From: Holosporaceae bacterium UBA3830
GTDB taxonomy: Bacteria; Pseudomonadota; Alphaproteobacteria; UBA3830
Length of the DNA stretch: 33,789 nt
NCBI GenBank assembly: GCA_002393025.1
Contig: DGIE01000038.1
Span: 1-33,789 of the forward strand
Reading direction: 5' to 3'
The number at the start of each line of letters is the position of its first letter. Position 1 is the stretch's first letter. A program made the translations under genes and the position numbers. Shown one piece after another: positions 7,792 to 15,600 of this stretch. The notes beneath the pieces were generated by a model. The model saw only the letters and a program-made list of their open reading frames with translations. It searched no databases and had not been told where the DNA came from.

Positions 7792-8053
7792 AAAAATATG
7801 GTCTGACGATGCTAGGAAAGATTATCTTTATTGGCAGGCTCAAGACAAAAAGACTTTGAAGCGAATAAACAGCCTGATAAAAGATATCGAACGCAACGGT
7901 CCCATTATAGGTATTGGAGAACCCGAGGCTCTGAGAGGAAACTTGCACGGTGAGTTTAGTCGTAGAATAAATGAAAAAGATCGTTTGGTTTATCATATGG
8001 AAGAAAATCGTATATATATTGTCGGTTGTCGCGGTCACTACGACGACCATTAA
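7784..8053 (+). CDS. YoeB/Txe family mRNA endonuclease toxin
   Basis: 89 aa, close to E. coli YoeB along its length: IWSDDARKDYLYWQAQDKK, INSLIKDI, SRRINEKDRLVY and CRGHY. YoeB binds the ribosomal A site and cleaves mRNA. Residues matching the catalytic set of E. coli YoeB are present: Glu48, Arg67, His85 and Tyr86. Three extra residues (DDH) follow the usual terminal Tyr. ATG at 7784 is chosen over 7775 because it matches the YoeB start and has GAGG at 7771-7774. The toxin looks intact. Confidence 0.92.
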   Translation: MTEKIWSDDARKDYLYWQAQDKKTLKRINSLIKDIERNGPIIGIGEPEALRGNLHGEFSRRINEKDRLVYHMEENRIYIVGCRGHYDDH

Positions 8054-8130
8054 CATATACTTGTTATTTCGAATGGGTTTCATCAAACAAATCTGACGTG
8101 AGAGTGAAAATCTGAATGGGGTGAAAGAAT

Positions 8131-8185
8131 CCTACCTCCTATAACAAATTATCTGATGAATTTAAATATAGATAATTGCATTACG
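8131..8185. repeat. Imperfect direct repeat, copy 2
   Basis: This is the partner of 7411-7465 on the far side of the toxin-antitoxin pair. It keeps ATAACAAATTATC (8141-8153), GATGAATT and GATAAT, with a 7-bp inverted pair AATTATC/GATAATT. The distal end, TTACG, contains the stop codon of the TadE-like gene, so that gene's 3' end lies exactly at a repeat border. Confidence 0.65.
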
Positions 8186-9249
8186 ATGGCACGGTTTCAG
8201 AAAATCCACTGTTTGGAGTGAATATAACGACTGAGGAAAAGAAAAAATAATTATTTCTAGTTGAATGCTTCGGATTTACAAAGCGACATCCAAAAGCTTC
8301 ACCCGAAGAATTTGCTTTATTACCACTTGCATTTTTATTTGATGGATACCAGTATACCGTGCTTTCTATGATAACTTTGTTATTCTCTAATTTCAATGTA
8401 GGATAGATAGAAGATGGATCCGTGTTAGTTCCCCATGTTACAGCACTCCATTGCACATTTGTGATAGGATCTTTTATCCAATCATCAGGAGTATTATTGG
8501 CATATAAGCGGTACCCCCACTTACAAGAAGCTTTTCCATTTGATTCTTTCCCCACATAATGGATATTGATCCATGGCCAGTAATAAAACCCGTAACCTTC
8601 TCCCGTTTTGTACATAGTTTTCCCAGGATATACGGTTAACCAAGATAATGATGCAGCATTCTTTAAATCAGAAACAGTGACCGCCCTGGTTTTAGCGATA
8701 TTCTGCAAAATATTCGCCATCTGCTGCGCCACGAATTCGGTCTGAGAATAATATCGCTTAATTTTCACCAAGTCATGAATATAAAAGAGCAAAATAATTA
8801 AAACAGGCATGCAGACTGCGAACTCTATTAGAATCGAACCATTTTCGGCTGCGCGAAGAGAAAATTTTCGAAAAAATGCAGCTATGTGGCGTGCAAAATA
8901 GGGGGCGCAAGATCCTAATTTTTGAATTGAGGATAACAATTTCTGTATAAACAGGACAACGAGGCGTAATTTTTGGGCCGAGAATAACAACTTCTGTATA
9001 AACAGGGCAACGCGAGGAGCTACTCCTCCGATTTTATCATACGCCGCAAATGTTAATTTTTGATTAACCAGCATGACGCTGGACCCGGTATTTTTTTCTG
9101 TACATCTATCTGACGGTTTGCTTCTTTTTTCTGTTAAAAAATTTTTTGATATAAATTTTATAAAATTAGAAAGATAATATATTGATTTTTCTTGATTTTT
9201 TAGGTCGCTACCCCCCCCCGTCAAATGTCTTTTTGGCAAATCGTTTCAT
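8181..9249 (-). CDS. TadE-like pilus assembly protein, frame broken by a G9 tract
   Basis: The conserved part is GSILIEFAVCMPVLIILLFY, the N-terminal membrane/processing segment of TadE/TadG pseudopilins, followed by a 200-residue extracytoplasmic part. These minor pilins belong to Tad/Flp pilus systems. The open frame can be extended only to a TTG at 9239 that lacks a ribosome-binding site. A convincing start, ATG at 9249 with GAGG at 9259-9256, begins MKRFAKKTFDGGG and stops at TAG (9210-9208) just after nine Gs. With eight Gs it would run straight into the TadE frame. About 100 codons before the TadE motif are repeat-derived and unlike any pilin. No other tad gene is nearby. The gene may be phase-variable (OFF), decayed, or affected by a homopolymer sequencing error. 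Confidence 0.6.
8916..9017. repeat. Two tandem 51-bp repeats
   Basis: Units 8916-8966 and 8967-9017 match at 41 of 51 positions and share TAATTTTTG and TTCTGTATAAACAGG. The period is a multiple of three, so on the minus strand they encode two similar 17-residue blocks (LFIQKLLFSAQKL and LFIQKLLSSIQKL). The start of a third unit (TAATTTTTGATT) is at 9054. A perfect hairpin GAGGAG-CTA-CTCCTC lies at 9014-9028. Confidence 0.85.
9068..9082. repeat. Short palindrome CCAGC-N5-GCTGG
   Basis: CCAGCATGACGCTGG is a 5-bp-stem hairpin inside the N-terminal extension of the TadE-like frame. From memory it resembles cores of dispersed palindromic repeats in intracellular alphaproteobacteria; I could not check other copies. 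A related 6-bp-arm inverted repeat TCATGC-TG-GCATGA is at 9278-9291, upstream of the same gene. Confidence 0.45.
9211..9219. repeat. Homopolymer tract, nine C (G9 on the coding strand)
   Basis: Nine consecutive C in an AT-rich region, lying ten codons after a well-placed ATG of the minus-strand TadE-like gene. Tracts of this kind slip during replication and switch genes on and off. Confidence 0.9.
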
Positions 9250-9342
9250 TAAGCACCTCATACCGTTACAACCATTATCATGCTGGCATGAATTGGTTAA
9301 TTATTCGTAAATATTTCGCTAAGGATTTCGATTTTACGAAAA

Positions 9343-10845
9343 TCAAACGATTCTTCGATAGCCCAACGCCTCTGCAACATGATTCTCTCCTATAGAATCT
9401 TCTGCAGACATATCCGCTAAGGTACGAGCCAACTTTAGCACTCTGTAAAATCCGCGAGCAGAAATTTTAGCCTTATCTATAAATGAGTAAAGCAAATTGC
9501 GACCTCTGTCAGACAGGTATTTTTCCAACTCCGTCCCCTCGATTTCGGAATTCGTTTTGTTTCCGCTGTAGCGCCGATATTGTATTTCCCTCGCCTGAAT
9601 TACTCGTTGTCTTATGACATTGCTGGATTCTAACTGACTTTTGTCCTGACAAAAATCCTGAACTTTTACCTCCGGTACGTCTATATACATATCAATACGA
9701 TCAAGCAAAGGCCCTGAAATTTTTCGCAAATATTCACTTCCGCATCTTGGAGCGCGAGAACATTCTTTTCCCTCTACTCCCAAATATCCGCAACGGCAGG
9801 GATTCATTGCGGCAATCAGTTGTATTTTCGCAGGATATGTTACGTGATTATTCGCTCGTGCGATGGTGATCTCTCCTGATTCTAAAGGCTGCCTCAATGA
9901 TTCCAAAGCAGATCGAGAAAACTCAGGAAGTTCGTCCAAAAATAAAATCCCGTTATGAGCTAAAGAAATTTCGCCCGGACGCGCATTGTTCCCTCCTCCT
10001 ACTATCGCGACTAACGAAGCTGAATGATGAGGCGCGCGAAAAGGTCTTCTCAAAATTAAACCATTTCCACTCATTTTTCCCGCAAGACTGTAAATAGTCG
10101 TCACGGATAAGGATTCATCAGCGGTCATTGGTGGCAGAATACCTACAAGCCTTGAAGCCATCATGGATTTTCCAACTCCGGGAGGTCCCAACATAAGAAG
10201 ATTATGTCCTCCGACTGCTGCAATTTCCAGAGCCCTCTTAGCCAGCAACTGCCCTTTAATTTCGCTAAAACATCCGCATTCTGAAACCGACAATCTATCG
10301 ACCTGATCTTGATTGGGGACAACCTTAGACAAAAATTGAATTCCCTTAAAATGATTTACCAAACCCAACAGACTTTCCGGTGCCAAAACCAGACCATCAT
10401 TAACCCAAACCGCTTCTTGAGCACAATCTTTTGGACAAACCAATACTCGATCTGTTTTCTTTGCATGAACAGATGCCGGCAATACTCCAAGAACCCGCGA
10501 AATATCTCCCGTAAGAGACAACTCTCCCATTGCAATTACGTTAGAGACATCTTCTTGAGAAATAATTCCCATAGCTGCAAGCAAAGCCAAGGCTATAGGT
10601 AAATCATAGTGGCTCCCCTCTTTTTGAACATCCGCGGGAGCTAAGTTCACCGTTATCCTTTTGGGAGGAAAAGAAATTCCCATTGAAAACAGACTGGCTC
10701 GTATCCTTTCCCGAGATTCCGCAACTGCTTTATCCGGAAGACCAACTATCGTAAAAGACGGCAGACCGTTAAGAATCTGAACCTGCACATCAATTTCAGC
10801 TACCGATACTCCGAAAAATGCGACTGTTTTTACGCTGGCATGCAA
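9343..10845 (-). CDS. comM: ComM/YifB family AAA+ ATPase (Mg-chelatase-like)
   Basis: 500 aa, full length. ComM is a hexameric helicase that promotes branch migration during integration of transformed DNA. The N-terminal lobe has the family block GLPSFTIVGLPDKAVAESRE followed by RIRASL. The AAA+ core has Walker A LGPPGVGKSMMA and Walker B GILFLDELPEFSR, then AMNPCRCGY and the C-terminal FYRVLKLARTLADM. The start is TTG at 10845 with GAGG about 10 nt upstream, inside the end of the BON gene. No in-frame ATG exists before the conserved region. It follows the BON lipoprotein by 5 bp and may share its promoter at 11469-11497. Confidence 0.93.
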   Translation of the reverse strand: MHASVKTVAFFGVSVAEIDVQVQILNGLPSFTIVGLPDKAVAESRERIRASLFSMGISFPPKRITVNLAPADVQKEGSHYDLPIALALLAAMGIISQEDVSNVIAMGELSLTGDISRVLGVLPASVHAKKTDRVLVCPKDCAQEAVWVNDGLVLAPESLLGLVNHFKGIQFLSKVVPNQDQVDRLSVSECGCFSEIKGQLLAKRALEIAAVGGHNLLMLGPPGVGKSMMASRLVGILPPMTADESLSVTTIYSLAGKMSGNGLILRRPFRAPHHSASLVAIVGGGNNARPGEISLAHNGILFLDELPEFSRSALESLRQPLESGEITIARANNHVTYPAKIQLIAAMNPCRCGYLGVEGKECSRAPRCGSEYLRKISGPLLDRIDMYIDVPEVKVQDFCQDKSQLESSNVIRQRVIQAREIQYRRYSGNKTNSEIEGTELEKYLSDRGRNLLYSFIDKAKISARGFYRVLKLARTLADMSAEDSIGENHVAEALGYRRIV

Positions 10846-10850
10846 GATTA

Positions 10851-11444
10851 CTAATCCTCAACTTCAGGCTTTGCTATTTTTATATATGATACGACTTTAG
10901 CCACACCGGAAGTCGTACGCGCAATATTCAATACTACATCTCTTTCATAAGCACTCATCGCAGTTCCACACATATAGACAACTCCATTAACAGTCGTAGT
11001 GTCATAATTCAACGACGCAACATTTCCGTTGCTTTTCATGCTTGCTTCGATACGAGCAGTAATCCCAGCATCTGCAGCAAAAGTCCCCGCTTTAGCCTGA
11101 GGTCCTACCTTTGTTTCGTAATAGACATCCTTGACTTGAACGGTATCAATGATTTCCTTGACTCTCTCGCACTGAGATTCATCATCAAAACTCCCAATCA
11201 CAACAACTATTCCATGTTTAACTGCTAACTCAATCCTGTCGTACAGATCTTTATCTTTGTTAAGAAGAGTTACTCTTATTTTTTCTTTCAAATAAGTATC
11301 TGAAATTTGCCCGGAAATTCCTTCCTTGTCCCGAACTGTAACGGTTCCGGCAACAACCGTTCCTCCGACCAACCAACTTACAGGATCACAAGCCGGCAAC
11401 AACAAGGGCAATGTCACCCCCAAGAACCCCTTCAACTTTCGCAT
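10851..11444 (-). CDS. BON-domain lipoprotein (DolP/OsmY-like)
   Basis: 197 aa. A lipoprotein signal peptide, MRKLKGFLGVTLPLLLPAC, puts Cys19 in a lipobox. Two BON domains follow (about 50-115 and 125-192; the first contains GIVVVIGSFDDESQCERVKE, the second VNGVVYMCGTAMSAYERDVV). The layout matches E. coli DolP, an outer-membrane lipoprotein that supports envelope integrity. Here the residue after Cys19 is Asp, which in E. coli retains a lipoprotein in the inner membrane. ATG at 11444 with GGAGG at 11453-11449 is preferred over a frame beginning at 11519. It lies between tssA and comM; TssJ, the usual T6SS lipoprotein, has a different fold, so equivalence is unlikely. Confidence 0.85.
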   Translation of the reverse strand: MRKLKGFLGVTLPLLLPACDPVSWLVGGTVVAGTVTVRDKEGISGQISDTYLKEKIRVTLLNKDKDLYDRIELAVKHGIVVVIGSFDDESQCERVKEIIDTVQVKDVYYETKVGPQAKAGTFAADAGITARIEASMKSNGNVASLNYDTTTVNGVVYMCGTAMSAYERDVVLNIARTTSGVAKVVSYIKIAKPEVED

Positions 11445-11468
11445 AAAACCTCCTCTAAACTCCCTCGG

Positions 11469-11497
11469 ATTGTAGCATTTTACAATAATCGTTCCAA
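11469..11497 (-). promoter_or_regulatory. Candidate promoter of the BON lipoprotein-comM unit
   Basis: On the minus strand TTGGAA (11497-11492), 17 bp and TACAAT (11474-11469) lie just upstream of the BON gene. The predicted start near 11462 gives a leader of about 18 nt containing the GGAGG site. This suggests the lipoprotein and comM can be expressed apart from the tss genes. Confidence 0.55.
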
Positions 11498-11531
11498 TAT
11501 ATTTTATCTGGTAAACCAATTAACTGCTCCC

Positions 11532-12602
11532 TTAATTCTGAATCTTCGGATCTTTTTTGTAAAAAATCCTATATAGTTCGGAAATAGTATTTAAAACTGA
11601 AACTCCACTTTGCATATTCAATTCCAGTAGTTCCTGAAAACTTTTTTTCCCGATTCTGCTAGCCACTCTAAGCAAAGTAGATGCAGGACTTTGCGGCTGT
11701 TTTTTCTCTAAAAAATCGGCAATTTCCGCCATTGCATCATAGGCCTGATTAATCGTCGGCTCCTTTTGCTGAACATCGCTATCCTCTTCCAATGTCATTT
11801 CAGCATCGGCATTAGGTTGAGCATTTTGTTTTTTAGCAACTTGCTCTTTCCGCGCAATTTGAGCCTGTTGTTTTTCCTTTAATTCTATATTTTTAGCCGT
11901 AGTTCTCTTAATGTCTTCAAGATAGTCTAACAACTGTCGAAAACTCGGGGATTCCTGGGAACATTTTTCATCAAGAAAGGACTTTAATTCTCTCAAAAGT
12001 TTTATTGATTCGTCTACTTGAGACGCAATACCTTTGAAAGTCTCCAGTGTTGTAACGGCAACTTGTTTGCTGATAGCTTGGAGAGAAATTCCATCAGCAT
12101 TCTTGATCTGCAAATTTCTGCGAGCATTCATCCAGTCAGACAGCGAATAAATCAGGGCATCTTCCGTGCTGGTAAGAGGAATTAATACTATCCTTTCGGG
12201 GATTTTATCTGACAAGAAAAAAAAGGGAGCCAATCTGTAGTCATAGGTGCGATTCTCCCAGTCAATGGCCGGATAAATCTCATCCCAAAATTTTTCGCTC
12301 AATCCTTTAACTAATTTTAATCCATCAATAAACCCAGCAAATTGCCTTTCAACTATCCAAGCCTCCATTAACCACATGGCTATCTGCAAATCTTTTGTTT
12401 TGGTTCTTAGAAGCTCACAACCGAGTTTGTTAAGTTGAGGCCAATTGGCGCGTTTTGGCTCAGTTTGCCAAATTCCCTGAGACAAACGCAGATCATCTTC
12501 CCTACGCAGTTCCTTTAATTCATCATAAATATGGTCATAGCACAAATATTCTCCACAATTACTCTCTGCAGATATTGGATTTAATAAACTTTCTATATCC
12601 AT
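11532..12602 (-). CDS. tssA: Type VI secretion protein TssA (ImpA N-terminal family)
   Basis: 356 aa. TssA caps the growing T6SS sheath and tube and contacts the baseplate and membrane complex in the cytoplasm. The N-terminal ImpA domain is seen in LLNPISAESNCGEYLCYD, then REDDLRLSQGIW, ANWPQLNKLG and LMEAWIVERQFAGFIDGL. A charged, Gln-rich middle (about 225-280) links to a C-terminal block, FLEKKQPQSPASTLLRVASR, resembling the C-terminal region of shorter TssA proteins. It is last of four tss genes, 18 bp after tssM. The call rests on the N-terminal domain, which is clear. Confidence 0.9.
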   Translation of the reverse strand: MDIESLLNPISAESNCGEYLCYDHIYDELKELRREDDLRLSQGIWQTEPKRANWPQLNKLGCELLRTKTKDLQIAMWLMEAWIVERQFAGFIDGLKLVKGLSEKFWDEIYPAIDWENRTYDYRLAPFFFLSDKIPERIVLIPLTSTEDALIYSLSDWMNARRNLQIKNADGISLQAISKQVAVTTLETFKGIASQVDESIKLLRELKSFLDEKCSQESPSFRQLLDYLEDIKRTTAKNIELKEKQQAQIARKEQVAKKQNAQPNADAEMTLEEDSDVQQKEPTINQAYDAMAEIADFLEKKQPQSPASTLLRVASRIGKKSFQELLELNMQSGVSVLNTISELYRIFYKKDPKIQN

Positions 12603-12620
12603 AATTCCCTCGCAGCTTTT

Positions 12621-15600
12621 CTATTCATCAAATGACACATCAACATCCAAAGAAGGTGCATCCGTCTTTGTCCGCTGCTCTTCCTGGTTATTCTCTTTAT
12701 TCTCGGCTTTTGAATTATCCTGTTCTGGTGTTTTTGTGTTAGACAATTTTCTTCCATATAAGTCCGGACAACTTGTCGGAAATAGAGGCCATGTTGTCGG
12801 CATCGTTTTATCTCCGTTTCTTATCATAGGGGTAATTTTGAAAACCATTCTAGCTTCTCCCATCTCAGAGCCATCTTTTCGAGAAGCGATTGGAACATTA
12901 AACTGCAATACCACTCCATTCGGATATTCAACCCCCTTGCCGATTTTGTGATTCTCTATCATACGGAATAAAGCCCATTGTCCGGTATATGTAAAAACAG
13001 CAAAATTATCCTCTATACGAAGATTTCCCATCGCTTTGTTTTCATCCGGTTTTTCATCTGCAGAAGCTACCCATCCAAAAATGGCCATTACGGTATTACC
13101 ATAAAAGAATACTCCATTGTTATTGTCGGGAACTTGAACGTTATCGATCGAAAACATTCTATCTATTACTGTCGAAGTCATCGCCTCCATATTCGGAAAA
13201 GGTCTCAACAAAACATTAAAACAAATCGGACAAGTATTCGGATCCGAACTTTTAGATTGATTGACACAGGCTTTTAAAAACGGTGATATTTTTCTCATAT
13301 TCTCTATAAAACTAAATACTTGAGGATTAATTTGTTTTACATCTCTATTCCTCTCTAAAATACTCACAACATTCGCATCCATTAATTCATATGTCGTCAT
13401 AAATTCATTGAAATCTTCAATTGAAGCTTCTTCACTGGAATCTCCAAACGGAAATTTATTGGCCAATTTCTGATTGAATATTTGGTTGACTTTATTATAT
13501 ATTGCCGCTGCTTTATCGTACTGCACTACATCAGCACGACTTATGAGAGATTTTGCTACAACAGAACGCTTCGATAGGAAATAATCCGAATCATTCTGCG
13601 AAATATTTTTTATTTCCCCTTGAGTGTCGAAATTATCCAGAGATACTCTTGAAAGATTTTCGGTGATAAAACTCTCCAGAGCAGCAATTGAATTACCCGG
13701 TTTATTATTTTCGTAGTCATCGACACTGGTAATAATCTCCCGCCATTTGTTAATTAATTTCTTGTCACGGACTTTTTCAAACATGTTTGGTATGGTCAAC
13801 AAATCCACCACCGGACTGGCTAAATCCTTGGCTAAAAATTTAATTCTTTCAAATTGTGCATTCAAATACTGTTTAATATTGGCTTGACTGTTCATTTTCA
13901 TAAATTGAGGATTTCCGCTACCATCCCAATCATCAAACAAAGCAGGACTCGTAGAATATGGTTTTTCAGTATTAAACAAAGCATCAATCTTCTCTAATAG
14001 CCCCAAATATTGGGAAATTATCAAATCTGAAAAACCGAAATCTTGTAAATTTTCCTCGGAAATAATTTCATCTAAAATTTTGATTATTTTTGGAAGAGAT
14101 ATTGAAACATTGCGAATGTTTAACGCTTGTTTTTTGTACGAATTTTCAAATAAAGCCCTCGAATTCCCCAGTGGCATGTCTTCTAAAATTTGAGCGTTCC
14201 CAATCATAGCCTTAATGGTTGGATAAAAACATTTTTTCGCAACGGTTTTATATATATCAAAATATTCCGACCTCATTCCTTCAGGAACTGTCTCGGAAAA
14301 TTCAGTATATTTATCAATCAAGCCACAGAGTTCTTTCAGACGTTTAACATCCCAAATTAACATTTTATCTGATGGAATCTCTTTAGAAAAATGTCCGAAG
14401 GGAACCACACAAATGAAAGGAAGATCCAACAATGACTTTAATTCTCCCTTCACCTGCATAAACCCTTCAGACGGACTTTGATTATTCAAAAGCTTCCCGG
14501 AAAGTTTGGACTTATATGAACCTAACGCATCCTTATAGGAGCTAAACGAAACATCTGCACAATGTATTAAATCTCTCAAACAATCGGAACCGATTGTCCC
14601 GGTTAACTCTAACTTATCCAAAATCTTCTGATATTCAGGGGTTGGACAAAATGTATTCTCTCTAATCCATGCGAAATTTTTGTTTTGGAAAATATCTTCC
14701 ACCAGTTCCACTTTATTATAGAGTTTCGCCAAATCCTGAACACTGTAATTTATCTTTGAATTCTGTCCTGCCTCATGTAAACGATCGATATCATTTGCAA
14801 CATTTTGTAGAACTTTTTCCACTGTCGTATCCAAAGTGTCTTTTACAAAATTATTGAAGATGTTTTTCAAACTTTGTTCAATATTTATTTGAAAATCTTC
14901 CAAATTAAATTTAGGTGGCATAATTTTTTTATTTGGAATATGAGTTCTCATTTCTTCCGTAATTTCGAATTTATCTTTGAAGATAGCCTCCGTTACATTT
15001 GCAACATTATTACTATCCTCAAGACTACGCATAGAATTATATTCAGAACTAATTTTCTTCAATTCCTTGATTTTTTCAACAAATTCCGACAATTCTTTGA
15101 AACTATCAAAATTCAGTACATCGAAAATATCTTTTTGAGTATTCAAACTTTTTTTCGAAGTCCTAGTCGATCCCAGCAAAATATTTTTCGTATTAAAATT
15201 CAGGTCAATATACATGGCTCTCACCACAACGGCATCAAAAACCAACTCCATTGTCGATCTAACAGAATTTCCAATCCCCCAAAACCAAGACTGCGGAACA
15301 AAAATCGAGAAAAAATCTCCTATTTTTACCACCGGCATGTCTTGCAACAATGCTGATGCTTGACTATTAATCAGAGACTGATCCTCTGAATTTTTTAACG
15401 TATCCTCAAGATATTTTATCCGTAGTAAATTCTTCTTTACGGTACGCATAGTTTGGTAATAGTTGCGAATATTAGTCCTGATATTTCCGTTTCCCCAAAT
15501 CCATCCCAAGGAAAAGAACAGCACTGTTCCTCCAAATATTAACTTATTACGATATTCCTTTTTCGTTATACCTCCCTCATCTTTCAAAATCGGATACGCA

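Noticed and set aside
8054..8130. Small gene or terminator after the YoeB toxin
   Set aside because: Only a short direct repeat (AAATCTGA twice) is visible; no hairpin and no frame with a ribosome-binding site.
9278..9291. Inverted repeat TCATGC-TG-GCATGA as an operator of the TadE-like gene
   Set aside because: It overlaps a GATAAT that could be a -10, but no acceptable -35 lies at 16-18 bp, and similar short palindromes occur in the nearby repeats.
14874..15356. 160-codon plus-strand frame inside tssM
   Set aside because: Antisense shadow of a well-supported tssM; its composition is that of reversed AT-rich coding DNA and no ribosome-binding site or family is recognisable.
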